This document shows, in pieces, positions 17,514-29,075 of a DNA stretch of 38,161 nucleotides. The notes under the pieces are model-generated. The model had not been told where the DNA came from. It did no database searches and was given only the letters and a program-made list of their open reading frames with translations. The stretch comes from Pseudoxanthomonas koreensis (GTDB lineage Bacteria > Pseudomonadota > Gammaproteobacteria > Xanthomonadales > Xanthomonadaceae). Location of the stretch: contig NZ_PDWM01000031.1 of the NCBI RefSeq assembly GCF_010093225.1, forward strand, positions 1-38,161, in the 5' to 3' direction. Every line of letters starts with the position of its first letter. Position 1 is the stretch's first letter. The translations under genes and the position numbers were made by a program.

Positions 17514-17876
17514 TCAGCGCCGGGCCACCGGCTTGGCCGGGGTCGTGGCCGCGGCACCCGGCGCTGCCTTCGCTGGCTTGCCCGCGGCCGGCGCGGCACG
17601 CCCGCCGCCGACCGTGATCAGGTCGCGGTTGCGCTCGATCGTCTTCAGGCCGATGCCCTTGACCAGGGCCAGCTCGTCGGCACTCTTGAACGGCCCGTTG
17701 GCCTTGCGGTGCTCGACGATCGCCTCGGCCTTGGCCGGGCCCACGCCCACCAGCACCTGCTCCAGCTGCGCCGCATCGGCGCTGTTGATGTCGACCTTGT
17801 CGGCGGCCCAGGCCACCCCCGCGCCCATCAGCACGGCCAGCAGCAGCATCCTGTACACGAACGGGAACAGCTTCAT
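17514..17876 (-). CDS. ComEA-like helix-hairpin-helix DNA-binding protein
   Basis: A 120-residue exported protein with a signal peptide (1-24, cleavage near VAWA) and a tandem helix-hairpin-helix domain (28-88). The opening VDINSADAAQLEQV and the hairpins GVGPAKA (44-50) and GIGLKTI (74-80) are the ComEA pattern. Such proteins bind DNA in the periplasm and can ratchet incoming DNA during natural transformation; whether this one does so is not shown. The tail (91-120) is rich in Ala, Pro and Lys. An AAGGAGTG ribosome site lies just before the ATG. It is divergent from the M20 peptidase gene, and no other competence gene is nearby. Confidence 0.9.
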   Translation of the reverse strand: MKLFPFVYRMLLLAVLMGAGVAWAADKVDINSADAAQLEQVLVGVGPAKAEAIVEHRKANGPFKSADELALVKGIGLKTIERNRDLITVGGGRAAPAAGKPAKAAPGAAATTPAKPVARR

Positions 17877-18058
17877 GGCAACACTCCTTGTCGATGTGGT
17901 CAGCTTGTCGATGGATCGATACCGCCACGGGCATCCGGCCCGCACGGCAATCGCAGTCTTGCGCGCCGCGCAGGACGCGCCCATCGCCGGATCCGCCTCG
18001 CCGGGCAGGACCGCGCACCCGTTTACCCGTAGGAAATTCCCCCGCAGGGGCGGCGGCG

Positions 18059-18064
18059 TAGAAT
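18059..18064 (+). promoter_or_regulatory. Candidate -10 box of the M20 peptidase gene
   Basis: TAGAAT at 18059-18064 lies 28 bases before the ATG at 18093. No strong -35 box is seen; TTCCCC at 18037-18042 is a weak candidate. The same hexamer recurs as a -10 box ahead of the TonB receptor gene, purM and kdsD. Confidence 0.5.
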
Positions 18065-18092
18065 GGGCTTTCCCCCATTCCTGGATCCGCAC

Positions 18093-19598
<1,506 letters not shown>

Positions 19599-19623
19599 AA
19601 GCCGCCTGCCATGCGGTGATCGG

Positions 19624-19648
19624 AGACGCCGGGCCTGTCCCGGCGTCT
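19624..19648 (+). terminator. Hairpin terminator after the M20 peptidase gene
   Basis: A perfect 10-bp stem, agacgccggg at 19624-19633 and cccggcgtct at 19639-19648, with a 5-base loop, is followed by tccgttt. It lies 25 bases after the stop codon. Confidence 0.75.
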
Positions 19649-19664
19649 TCCGTTTGCAAAAGGT

Positions 19665-19724
19665 GCAAAAAGGGGACGGAGGCAATTAAGCAGCCTTGCT
19701 TAATTGCCTCCGTCCCCTTTTTGC
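19665..19724. repeat. Perfect 28-bp inverted repeat
   Basis: Arms at 19665-19692 and 19697-19724 are exact inverses around a 4-base centre (gcct). The arm contains aaaaaggggacggaggcaat. From memory, this type of sequence recurs in proteobacterial genomes beside REP-associated (IS200-like) tyrosine transposase genes, but none is nearby. The second arm ends in a T5 run, so it may also reinforce termination of the peptidase gene. It lies 42 bases before the next start codon. Confidence 0.9.
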
Positions 19725-19766
19725 TACGCTTCGGAGTGCCCCCATTCACCCAAGCGGAGTTTCCAG

Positions 19767-20036
19767 ATGGAACAGATCTTCGGTGGCGGCATCATTTGGA
19801 CCATTTTCATCGGGCTGGTCGCGGGCCTGCTGGCGCGTGCGCTCAAGCCGGGCAATGACAAGCTGAGCCTGTTGTGGACGATCGTGCTAGGCATCGCCGG
19901 TGCGCTGGCGGCGTGGTGGGTCGGCGGTTTGGTCGGCTGGTATGCGCCGGGCGAGCCGGCGGGGTTCATCGCGTCGGTGGTCGGGGCGATCGTGCTGCTG
20001 GTCCTGTACGGGGTCCTGCGCAAGAAGCGGGGCTGA
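19767..20036 (+). CDS. GlsB/YeaQ/YmgE family membrane protein
   Basis: An 89-residue inner-membrane protein of the family often labelled transglycosylase-associated, with members GlsB, YeaQ and YmgE. Three hydrophobic segments are visible (about 7-26, 32-52 and 62-82). The stretch FIGLVAGLLARALKPG and the final FIASVVGAIVLLVLYG are characteristic. The family name does not reflect a proven enzyme activity; members are linked to general stress. The start at 19767 follows a GGAG ribosome site in gcggagtttcc. Palindromic repeats lie on both sides and it forms no operon. Confidence 0.9.
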   Translation: MEQIFGGGIIWTIFIGLVAGLLARALKPGNDKLSLLWTIVLGIAGALAAWWVGGLVGWYAPGEPAGFIASVVGAIVLLVLYGVLRKKRG

Positions 20037-20062
20037 GGTTCGAGGCGCGGGCTCCGCTGGGA

Positions 20063-20250
20063 GTCCGCGTTTCCTGGAGCGGGGGCGTCGTCGGCTCCGG
20101 CAGGCGTCCGCGTTTCCTGGAGCGGGGGCGTCGGCTCCGGGAGGAGTCCGCCGTCGCATGGGGATATGGCCCACCCTTCGGGACGACATCCTGTCTTTAC
20201 TCAGGGCCGTGGCACATCCATGTGCCACTTGGGCCATATCCCCATGCGAC
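20063..20250. repeat. Palindromic intergenic repeat with tandem flank
   Basis: The 381-base gap 20037-20417 contains no gene. It opens with two copies of a roughly 40-bp unit (20063-20105 and 20106-20145, beginning gtccgcgtttcctggagcgg). Then comes a long hairpin: outer 21-bp perfect arms at 20153-20173 and 20230-20250, and an inner 8-bp perfect stem at 20209-20216/20221-20228 around tcca. The inner ggcacatccatgtgcc and the outer gtcggctccgg also occur at the two ends of the window, so all three belong to one repeat family. Confidence 0.85.
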
Positions 20251-20417
20251 GACGGCCCTCGGCGAACTTCCGGGTCGATGCCTGCGGTTTGGCGCCTTGA
20301 TCAAGGCGCTGGCGCCTCCGCATTCCGATGCATCGCCTGGGCGTTGCCAGGTCATGGCGGCTTGGCGGCGTGGCGGTTTACGCTGTGCGCTGCGATGGCT
20401 TCTTTCCTGATCACTCC

Positions 20418-22129
<1,712 letters not shown>

Positions 22130-22192
22130 ATTCCTCCGCCACGACCACGGGAGTTGCTCCCCCTCCCCTTCCAGCCTGCGGGAGGAGAACCG

Positions 22193-22903
22193 CTACTCCG
22201 CCCCGAGCGCGCTCCGCAGGACCGGCCCCGTGACCCGCCGCTGCGCCGCCAGCGACTCGCGGTCGATGCGCTCGAGCAGGGCCAGCAGTTGCGGCAGGTC
22301 GCGGCCCGGGCGGGGCAGCAGCCAGGCGATCGCTGCCTCCTCCAGCACCAGGCCACGACGGCGGGCGCGGTCGCGCAGCACCTCGCGCCGGCCGGCGTCG
22401 GCGAGCGGGCGCAGCGCGATGCGGATGCACTGGCCCAGGCGCGAACGCAGGTCGGGCAGCACCAGCGGCAGCGCCGCCGGCGCGGCCGCGGCCAGGTAGA
22501 GCACGCCGCGCCCGGCGGCGCGGGTGCGGTTGTGGAAGTCGAACAGCGCGACCTCATCGGCGCGGTCGCCGGCGATCGCGTCCAGGCCGTCGAGCGCGAC
22601 CACGTCGGCCGCATCCAGCGCTTCCAATGCCTCGCCCAGCCGGCCCGCCGCCGCGCGCAGCGGCAGGTAGGCGGCGCGGCGCCCGGCCTGCTCGGCCTCG
22701 GCGCACAGCGCCCGGCCCAGGTGGGTCTTGCCGGTGCCGGCGGCGCCTTCGGCGTAGAGCCAGTCCGCGCCCGGCCCGCGGGCCAGCGCGCGCAGCAGGC
22801 CGAGCGCGCCTTCGGGCGCAGCAATGAAACTCTCCAGGCGCTGGTCCGGCGGGGAGCGCCGCGACAGCGGCAGCTGGGGCGTGGGCCCGGGCGGGGAACT
22901 TAC
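22193..22903 (-). CDS. hda: DnaA regulatory inactivator Hda (start uncertain)
   Basis: A DnaA-like AAA+ protein that, bound to the sliding clamp, promotes hydrolysis of DnaA-bound ATP to prevent over-initiation. The N-terminal QLPLS matches the clamp-binding motif of Hda (QLSLPL in E. coli). Walker A is EGAAGTGKTHLG, Walker B is VVALDGLDAI, and sensor/arginine-finger regions follow (PDLRSRLGQCIRI). There is no DNA-binding domain. No ATG, GTG or TTG occurs in frame before the clamp motif; the coordinate given, a GTA at 22903, is only a placeholder five bases after a GGAG. E. coli Hda is reported to start at CUG. The permease stop overlaps this region, so expression is probably coupled. Confidence 0.88.
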   Translation of the reverse strand, partial: VSSPPGPTPQLPLSRRSPPDQRLESFIAAPEGALGLLRALARGPGADWLYAEGAAGTGKTHLGRALCAEAEQAGRRAAYLPLRAAAGRLGEALEALDAADVVALDGLDAIAGDRADEVALFDFHNRTRAAGRGVLYLAAAAPAALPLVLPDLRSRLGQCIRIALRPLADAGRREVLRDRARRRGLVLEEAAIAWLLPRPGRDLPQLLALLERIDRESLAAQRRVTGPVLRSALGAE

Positions 22904-24081
22904 GACTGCTCCGGACTCCGGCCCGCGGCCTGTTCGACACTGCCGGCATCGACGTACGGATCGAGCACGATCGCCGGATGCTCGCCGGTGGACAGGTCGC
23001 GCTGCCGGTAGCGCTCGCGGGCGAAGCGCAGCATCACGTTGGCCACCGCCGCCACCGGCAACGCCAGCAGCATGCCGACGAAGCCGAACAGCTGGCCGCC
23101 GGCCATGATCGCGAAGATCACCGCCATCGGGTGCAGGCCGATCTTGTCGCCGACGATGCGCGGGGTCAGCACGTAGCTCTCCAGCATCTGCCCGGTCACG
23201 AACACCGCGCCGACCAGCACCAGCAGCTGCGCGTCGAAGCCCTGCGCCTGGACCAGCGCGGCCACCACCGCCAGGACCACGCCGGTGGTCGCGCCCAGGT
23301 ACGGGATGAAGCTGATCAACCCGGCGATCACCCCGATCAGGATGCCCAGCTTGAGCCCGACCAGTTGCAGGCCGATCGCGTAGATCGCGCCCAGCGCCAG
23401 CATCACCAGGAACTGGCCGCGCAGGAACGCGCCGAGCACGTCGTTGGATTCGCGTGCCAGCCGGGTGACGGTGACGACGTGGTCGCGCGGGACCAGCGAG
23501 GCGACGCGGGCGACGATCAGGTCCCAGTCGCGCAGGAAATAGAAGGTGAGGATCGGCAGCAGCACGATGTTGGCCACCCAGGCCAGCATCGCCACGCCCG
23601 AGCGCGACAGGTAGCCGAACACCGCCGTGGCGACGCCTCCGGCCTGCGCCCAGTGGGTCTTGACCCATTCGGTCAGCCGTTCCGTGTCGAGCCAGCCGAC
23701 CAGGTCCAGCCCCGTCCTGCCTTCCACCCAGGGCAGTGCGGTCTGCAGGATCCAGTCGCGGTACTGGGGCGCTGCATCGATCAGGGTCACGACCTGGCGT
23801 TCCAGCAGCGGCACCAGCACCAGCAGCGCCACCACCACCACCAGCGACATCGCCCCGAACACCACGGTCACCGCCAGGTTGCGCGAGAGGCCGCGGCGCT
23901 GCAGCCGGTCGGCGAGCGGATCGCCCAGCCAGCCCAGCAGCGCGCCGAGCACGAACGGGGTCAGGATCGGCCCCAGCAGCAGCACCAGCCACACCACCAC
24001 CGCGGCCACCGCCAGCCACCTGAGCTGGCGCAGGAAACGGGCGATCTCGAATTCGGGCGCTTCTTCCCTGTTGGCGCTCAT
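22900..24081 (-). CDS. AI-2E/PerM family membrane permease
   Basis: A 393-residue inner-membrane protein of the AI-2E transporter (DUF20, PerM/YdiK) family. About eight hydrophobic segments are visible: two near the N terminus (30-50 and about 80-105), then a soluble loop with SARTGLDL-like charge pattern, then a cluster from about 170 to 360. The segments ILTFYFLRDWD, AFLRGQFLVMLALG, SFIPYLGA and VTGQMLESYVLTPRIVGDKIGLHP are family hallmarks. Substrates vary or are unknown, so autoinducer-2 export should not be assumed. The gene lies next to hda and DUF2066-purM, as in many gammaproteobacteria. The start is ten bases after the DUF2066 stop. Confidence 0.92.
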   Translation of the reverse strand: MSANREEAPEFEIARFLRQLRWLAVAAVVVWLVLLLGPILTPFVLGALLGWLGDPLADRLQRRGLSRNLAVTVVFGAMSLVVVVALLVLVPLLERQVVTLIDAAPQYRDWILQTALPWVEGRTGLDLVGWLDTERLTEWVKTHWAQAGGVATAVFGYLSRSGVAMLAWVANIVLLPILTFYFLRDWDLIVARVASLVPRDHVVTVTRLARESNDVLGAFLRGQFLVMLALGAIYAIGLQLVGLKLGILIGVIAGLISFIPYLGATTGVVLAVVAALVQAQGFDAQLLVLVGAVFVTGQMLESYVLTPRIVGDKIGLHPMAVIFAIMAGGQLFGFVGMLLALPVAAVANVMLRFARERYRQRDLSTGEHPAIVLDPYVDAGSVEQAAGRSPEQS

Positions 24082-24091
24082 CGTGTCGTCC

Positions 24092-25213
24092 TCATCGGAT
24101 CCGGTATTCCGCCTGCAGGCCTTCCACCGCCACCACCGGCGCGTCGGCGCCGAGCATGCGGTCGAAGCCGGCCATGCCGGTGAGCAGGTCCAGGTCGAAC
24201 TCGGCGCGGTCGCCGTCGGCGCGGGCCGGGGCGATCCGGCGCACCACCGGCATCTTCTGCAGCATCGCCGACACGCGCAGGTAATCGTCCGCGCTGTGCA
24301 GGCCGGTGAAGGCCACCCGGTAGGTACCGGCCGGCTCGGACGGCGGCACCTTGGCGTAGCGCTGCACCAGCGCTTCGGCGGCCAGGTCGGCGCCGCTGGC
24401 CATGGCCCGGCGCGCATCGCTGTCGCTGACCGAGCGGGTCGCCAGCACGCGGCCGGAATCGACGAAGGTCCAGTCCGCGGTCCAGCCGGCGCCGCTGCGG
24501 TAGAGCTTGCCGATCAGCTGCATCGGCGGGCTGTAGCGGGCCGAGGTGCGCGCCACCGCAGCCGAATCGCCGCGCCAGATCGCGCCGACCGCGGCCTGTT
24601 CGGCGGCGTCGCCCGCCGGCAGGCCCAGGCGGAAGCCGCGCTCCTGGGCACGGTCGAGCACGCTGCGCGCGGCGTTGACCTGGCCGGTGCTGAGCAGGCG
24701 CGCGCCGCTGCCGTCGTCGATCGCCAGCCACAGCACCGGCTTGGGCCGCGGCTGCGGCCACACCGGCAGGCCCAGCGCGGCGGCCATCGAGTCCACCACC
24801 TCGGGCAGGAAGCGCACCACCAGCACGGTGCGGAAGGTCGGCGCACCGCTCGCCGACACGCCCTGGTCCTGGCGGAAGTCGTAGCTGTCGACGTAGGCCT
24901 TGGCGTTGCGCAACTCCTGGGCCACGCCCGGCCGGGTGACGATGCCGGCGTCGCCGGACAGCTTCTCCAGCACCCGGGCCAGGGCGCGGGCGAAGCCCGC
25001 CTCGCGCGCGTCGGCGGTCTGGCTGTTGACCGGCACCTCGGCCGAGTACAGGCCCTGCGCGGCGGCCACGTCGCCCTCGGTGCGCAGCCCGGCCTGCGCC
25101 CGCGCCACGGGCATGGCGAGGACGAGCAGCCCGCACAGGCACAGCGCGGCGGACAGGAGGCGCAGCATCCACGGGAAGGGGGGCGGCCCGGGGAGGGCGC
25201 GACTGGCTCGCAT
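24092..25213 (-). CDS. DUF2066 exported protein
   Basis: A 373-residue protein of the DUF2066 family, of unknown function and found beside purM in many gammaproteobacteria. A signal peptide lies at about residues 16-40 (MLRLLSAALCLCGLLVL, then VARAQA). The following YSAEVPVNSQTADAREAGFARALARVLEKLSGD is the family's conserved opening. The start at 25213 has a GAGGA ribosome site eight bases upstream; a second ATG at 25168 would give a shorter and more typical signal peptide but has no such site. It is divergent from purM and runs into the permease gene, from which it is ten bases away. Confidence 0.9.
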   Translation of the reverse strand: MRASRALPGPPPFPWMLRLLSAALCLCGLLVLAMPVARAQAGLRTEGDVAAAQGLYSAEVPVNSQTADAREAGFARALARVLEKLSGDAGIVTRPGVAQELRNAKAYVDSYDFRQDQGVSASGAPTFRTVLVVRFLPEVVDSMAAALGLPVWPQPRPKPVLWLAIDDGSGARLLSTGQVNAARSVLDRAQERGFRLGLPAGDAAEQAAVGAIWRGDSAAVARTSARYSPPMQLIGKLYRSGAGWTADWTFVDSGRVLATRSVSDSDARRAMASGADLAAEALVQRYAKVPPSEPAGTYRVAFTGLHSADDYLRVSAMLQKMPVVRRIAPARADGDRAEFDLDLLTGMAGFDRMLGADAPVVAVEGLQAEYRIR

Positions 25214-25349
25214 GCGGACGTTCCTCGGCGGGCTTCGGAGAGAGTCCGGAGGATTGTTGCCCGAATGCGGGGGGCACGCCAATCGACGGCATGTGTACGG
25301 GCCGTCTCCCGGCGGCGCCCGCGGACGGGCTTGCCCCCGGGGCGACTGG

Positions 25350-25355
25350 TAGAAT
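25350..25355 (+). promoter_or_regulatory. Extended -10 box of the purMN promoter
   Basis: TAGAAT at 25350-25355 is preceded by TGG, giving an extended -10 (TGnTAGAAT), 37 bases before the GTG start of purM. No well-spaced -35 box is visible, which is common for extended -10 promoters. No operator was recognised. Confidence 0.55.
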
Positions 25356-25391
25356 CGCGGCCCTCCCCCGCTTCCGCCGCAGGCCCCGCAC

Positions 25392-26441
25392 GTGAGCCAG
25401 ACCCCGACGCCCGCTCCCCTCACCTACCGCGACGCGGGCGTGGACATCGACGCCGGCAACGAGGTGGTCGAGCGGATCAAGCCGCTGGTCAGGCGCAGCT
25501 TCCGCCCGGAGGTGATGGGCGGGCTGGGCGGCTTCGGCGCGCTGTTCGACCTGTCCGGCAAGTACCGCGAGCCGGTGCTGGTCTCGGGCACCGACGGCGT
25601 CGGCACCAAGCTGAAGCTGGCCCAGCAGCTGGGCCGCCACGACACCATCGGCATCGACCTGGTCGGCATGTGCGTCAACGACGTCCTGGTCCAGGGCGCC
25701 GAACCGCTGTTCTTCCTCGACTACTTCGCCACCGGCAAGCTCGACGTGGAGCCCACGGTGGCGGTGGTCGGCGGGATTGCAGCGGGCGGCACCGAGGCCG
25801 GCTGCGCGCTGATCGGCGGCGAGACCGCCGAAATGCCGGACATGTCCCCGCCGGGCGAATACGACCTGGCCGGATTCACCGTCGGCGCGGTCGAGAAGTC
25901 GCAGCTGCTCGACGGCGCCAGGGTGCGCGCCGGCGACGTGCTGCTCGGCATCGCCTCCTCCGGCCCGCATTCCAACGGCTATTCGCTGGTCCGCCGGATC
26001 TGGGACCGCGCCGGCCGCCCGGCCGACGTGCAGGTCGGCGGCGTGACCCTGGCCGATGCGCTGATGGCGCCCACGCGCCTGTACGTGAAGCCGGTGCTGG
26101 CGCTGCTGCGCGAGCACGGCGAATCGATCCACGCCATGGCCCACATCACCGGCGGTGGCCTGACCGAAAACATCATCCGCGTCATCCCCGACGGCCTGGG
26201 CCTGGAGATCGAGGCTTCGGCCATTGTCCTGCCGCCGGTGTTCGACTGGCTGCAGCGCGAGGGCGCGGTGGCCGACGCGGAGATGTGGCGCACCTTCAAC
26301 TGCGGCGTCGGCTTCGTGCTGGTGCTGCCGCAGGAGGCGGTAGCCGCGGTCGGTGCCAGCCTGGACGCACTGGGCCTGGCGCACCGCGCGATCGGCCAGG
26401 TGGTCGCCGGCACCGGCGGCGAACGCGTCCGCATCGGCTGA
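25392..26441 (+). CDS. purM: Phosphoribosylformylglycinamidine cyclo-ligase PurM
   Basis: A 349-residue AIR synthetase for the fifth step of purine synthesis, closing the imidazole ring with ATP. The opening [21 protein letters not shown], then [42 protein letters not shown] and [13 protein letters not shown] are the family core. [13 protein letters not shown] and [11 protein letters not shown] mark the C-terminal domain. The length is normal (E. coli 345). GTG at 25392 is the start because the family motif begins 11 residues later. purN follows after 14 bases in the same operon. Confidence 0.97.
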   Translation: MSQTPTPAPLTYRDAGVDIDAGNEVVERIKPLVRRSFRPEVMGGLGGFGALFDLSGKYREPVLVSGTDGVGTKLKLAQQLGRHDTIGIDLVGMCVNDVLVQGAEPLFFLDYFATGKLDVEPTVAVVGGIAAGGTEAGCALIGGETAEMPDMSPPGEYDLAGFTVGAVEKSQLLDGARVRAGDVLLGIASSGPHSNGYSLVRRIWDRAGRPADVQVGGVTLADALMAPTRLYVKPVLALLREHGESIHAMAHITGGGLTENIIRVIPDGLGLEIEASAIVLPPVFDWLQREGAVADAEMWRTFNCGVGFVLVLPQEAVAAVGASLDALGLAHRAIGQVVAGTGGERVRIG

Positions 26442-26455
26442 GCCGCCGCACCGGC

Positions 26456-27169
26456 ATGACCGCAGCGACCACGACGGCCACGGCCGTGGCCACGCCGGCC
26501 GCGGCGCACGCGCGCATCGCCGTGCTGGTCTCCGGTCGCGGCAGCAACCTGCAGGCGCTGCTCGACGCCATCGCCGACGGCCGCCTGCACGCGCGGATCG
26601 TGGGCGTGTTCTCCGACCGCCCGGAGGCGGCCGCACTGGACAGGGTCGCGCCCGGGCTGCGCTGGAGCCGCGACGCGCGCGGCTATCCGGACCGCGCCAG
26701 CTTCGACGCCGAGCTCGCCGACGCGGTCGCCGCGGCCGCGCCGGACTGGGTGTTCTGCGCCGGCTACATGCGCATCCTCGGCGACGCCTTCGTGCGCCGC
26801 TTCGACGGCCGCCTGCTCAACGTGCATCCGTCGCTGCTGCCGCGCCACAAAGGCCTGCACACCCATGCCCGCGCGCTGCAGGCCGGCGATGCCGAGCACG
26901 GGGCCAGCGTGCATTTCGTCGTCCCCGAGCTCGACGCCGGCGCGGTGGTGGCGCAGGTGCGCATCCCGGTGCTCGCCGGCGACACCCCCGAAGCCCTGGC
27001 CGCGCGGCTGCTGCCGGAGGAACACCGGCTGGTGGCCGCGGCGCTGGCCCTGGCCGTCGCCGGCCGCCTGGCTGAACGCGACGGTCAGGTCCGGCTGGAC
27101 GGTCAGCCGCTGTTTGGCCCGCTGCAACTAGATTCCGCTGGCATCCTGCGCCCGGGATCACGCCACTGA
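26456..27169 (+). CDS. purN: Phosphoribosylglycinamide formyltransferase PurN
   Basis: A 237-residue folate-dependent GAR transformylase (third step of purine synthesis). The phosphate-binding VLVSGRGSNLQALLDAI lies near 23-39. The catalytic Asn and His are in LLNVHPSLLP, and the catalytic Asp is in VPELDAGAVVAQV. The family length is about 212, and the difference is an N-terminal Ala/Thr-rich extension of about 18 residues (TAATTTATAVATPAAAHA) before the first beta strand. A GTG inside that extension is an alternative start. It is co-transcribed with purM, 14 bases away. The DUF3108 genes follow on the same strand. Confidence 0.96.
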   Translation: MTAATTTATAVATPAAAHARIAVLVSGRGSNLQALLDAIADGRLHARIVGVFSDRPEAAALDRVAPGLRWSRDARGYPDRASFDAELADAVAAAAPDWVFCAGYMRILGDAFVRRFDGRLLNVHPSLLPRHKGLHTHARALQAGDAEHGASVHFVVPELDAGAVVAQVRIPVLAGDTPEALAARLLPEEHRLVAAALALAVAGRLAERDGQVRLDGQPLFGPLQLDSAGILRPGSRH

Positions 27170-27214
27170 CACCGTTTCCCGGGCATGCTGGAACCCCTTC
27201 CGCAGAACGCCCAC

Positions 27215-28048
27215 ATGCAGCAATCGCCGCAGCGCGCACGCCGAACCCGATGCTTCCTCGCCCTCGCCGGGCTGTGCCTGGCGGTGGCCTGGCAGGCGGC
27301 CGCGCAGGACACACAGGCCGGCGCCGCCCAGACCGGTCACGCGCCGTCCTCCGCCGCGCCGGAGATCCAGCCGCCGCCACCCGAAGCGCCCGTTCCGCCG
27401 GCGCTGGAGCCGTTCTTCGCCAGCTACGAAGCGCACCACCGGGGCAAGCCGGCCGGCAATGCCAGCATGCAGCTTTCGCGCAACGACGACGGGCGCTGGA
27501 GGATCGACCTGTCGATCCGGGGCGACCGCGGCATCGCCGGCGCGACCCGGCTGAAGATCGAGCAGAGCACCGTGTTCGACGAAGCCGGCAGCCAGTACCG
27601 TCCGCTCAGCCAGGGCACCGTGCGCAAGGCGCTGCTGTTCGACCAGCGCGCCACCGGCACCTACGACTGGTCGAAGATGCAGGCGCACTGGGACGGCAAA
27701 GTGAAGAAGGAGCGGCGGGCGCCGGTGGAGCTGCATGCCGGCGACATGAGCGCGCTGCTGCTCAACCTGGCGATCATGCGCGACGCGCGCCCCGGCGCCA
27801 CCCTCAACTACCGCATGGTCGACGTCGGCCGCGCCCGCGACCACACCTACCAGGTGGCGGAAGAACCGGAAATCATGGCCGTCGGCGACATGAGCTACGA
27901 CGCCCTGCGCGTGGCCCGCACCGACAAGCCCGGCGACGAGACGGTATTGTGGGTCGCCAGCGGCGTGCCGACCCCGATCCGCATCCTGCAACGCAAGGAC
28001 GGCGAGGACGAAATCGACCTGCGCCTGGTCGAATACCGAGGAGTGTGA
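27215..28048 (+). CDS. DUF3108 exported protein, copy 1
   Basis: A 277-residue periplasmic protein of the DUF3108 family, function unknown. A signal peptide covers about the first 31 residues (cleavage near AAAQ), followed by a Pro/Ala-rich linker, then the family domain with FFASYEAHHRGKPAGNASMQL, TVFDEAG and YRPLSQGTV. The C-terminal half has LHAGDMSALLLNLAIMRD and PTPIRILQRKDGEDEIDLRLV, shared almost motif for motif with the next gene. ATG 27215 is preferred to 27185 because the signal peptide follows directly. The second copy begins five bases after its stop. Confidence 0.85.
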   Translation: MQQSPQRARRTRCFLALAGLCLAVAWQAAAQDTQAGAAQTGHAPSSAAPEIQPPPPEAPVPPALEPFFASYEAHHRGKPAGNASMQLSRNDDGRWRIDLSIRGDRGIAGATRLKIEQSTVFDEAGSQYRPLSQGTVRKALLFDQRATGTYDWSKMQAHWDGKVKKERRAPVELHAGDMSALLLNLAIMRDARPGATLNYRMVDVGRARDHTYQVAEEPEIMAVGDMSYDALRVARTDKPGDETVLWVASGVPTPIRILQRKDGEDEIDLRLVEYRGV

Positions 28049-28053
28049 ACCCC

Positions 28054-28755
28054 ATGACTGGACGCCACCGCAGCTTCCCCATCCACTTCCCCGCCGCGCT
28101 GCTCCTGCTGTTGGCACTGTGCGCCGGCGACGCGCTGGCCGCGCCGCTGGAGCCGTTCACCGCCGAGTACCAGGCCAGCTACCTGGGCATGCAGGCCACC
28201 GGCAACATGACCCTGGCGCGCCAGGACGGCAACCGCTGGAAGTACAGCCTCAACATCCGCAATCCGGTCGCCGACCTGAGCCAGAGCACCGTATTCGACG
28301 AGCACCAGGGCCAGCTGCGCCCGCTGAGCAGCAGCGACCGCGCGGTGGCGCTGATCAAGAAGAAGTCGGTGGACGCGACGTACGACTGGACCGCCGGCCA
28401 GGCCACCTGGACCGGCGACGTCAAGCCCGAGCGCCGCGGCCCGGTGAAGCTGCAGGCCGGCGACATGGACGCGCTGCTGATCAACCTGGCCGTCGCCCGC
28501 GACCTGGCCGCCGGCAAGCCGCTCACCTACCGCATGGTCGACGAAGGCCGGGTGCGCCCGCTGCAGTGGGAAGTGGTCGGCAAGGAAGATGTCACTGTCG
28601 AGGGCGTCAGCAAGGAGGCGACCAAGGTCGCGCGACGCACCGACAAGCGCGAGATGATCGCCTGGATCGTGCCGGGCCTGCCCGTGCCCGCGCGTATCCT
28701 CCAGCGCGAGAACGGCATCGACACGATGGAACTGACGATCCGCTCGCTGCGCTGA
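28054..28755 (+). CDS. DUF3108 exported protein, copy 2
   Basis: A 233-residue paralogue of the preceding gene. Residues 1-29 are a signal peptide (ALLLLLALCAGDALA). The domain repeats the layout of copy 1: FTAEYQASYLGMQATGNMTL, STVFDEHQGQLRPLSS, TYDWTAGQATWTGDV, LQAGDMDALLINLAVARD, YRMVDEGR and PARILQRENGIDTMEL. It lacks the Pro-rich linker. The ribosome site GAGGAG sits in the tail of copy 1, so the two are probably co-translated. The function is unknown; a role in the envelope is inferred from export only. It converges on the EF-hand gene with 12 bases between stop codons. Confidence 0.85.
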   Translation: MTGRHRSFPIHFPAALLLLLALCAGDALAAPLEPFTAEYQASYLGMQATGNMTLARQDGNRWKYSLNIRNPVADLSQSTVFDEHQGQLRPLSSSDRAVALIKKKSVDATYDWTAGQATWTGDVKPERRGPVKLQAGDMDALLINLAVARDLAAGKPLTYRMVDEGRVRPLQWEVVGKEDVTVEGVSKEATKVARRTDKREMIAWIVPGLPVPARILQRENGIDTMELTIRSLR

Positions 28756-28767
28756 GCGTGAGGCGGG

Positions 28768-29075
28768 CTACTCGCTCGCCGCTTCGCCGAACACGGTCTG
28801 GCAATCGACCCGGATCACGTCGCCGGCGCGCCCCCAGCGGAAGGTGGTGCACTCGCGATTGCCCTCGCGGACGCGCACCGCGGTGACCGCGTAGAACGAC
28901 TGCAGGATCTCGGTCCGGGTGACGTTTCCGTCGCCGTTCCAGTCCATGTCGGCGGTCTCGATGCCGCGGGTGGCGGCCATCCCGGCCCAGGCAGCCAGGC
29001 CGATCGCCAGCAGCAGCACGGCCAGGATCGCCAGCAGCAGCCTGCGTCGCGGCGTCAGCTTCCCGCGCAGCAGCA

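Noticed and set aside
17249-17617. Plus-strand frame in the gap between hutD and comEA
   Set aside because: Pro/Ala/Arg-rich translation without a family match, overlapping comEA antisense; no ribosome site.
22978-24183. A 401-codon plus-strand frame opposite the permease
   Set aside because: His/Gln/Arg-rich shadow of a membrane protein gene with clear family motifs on the other strand.
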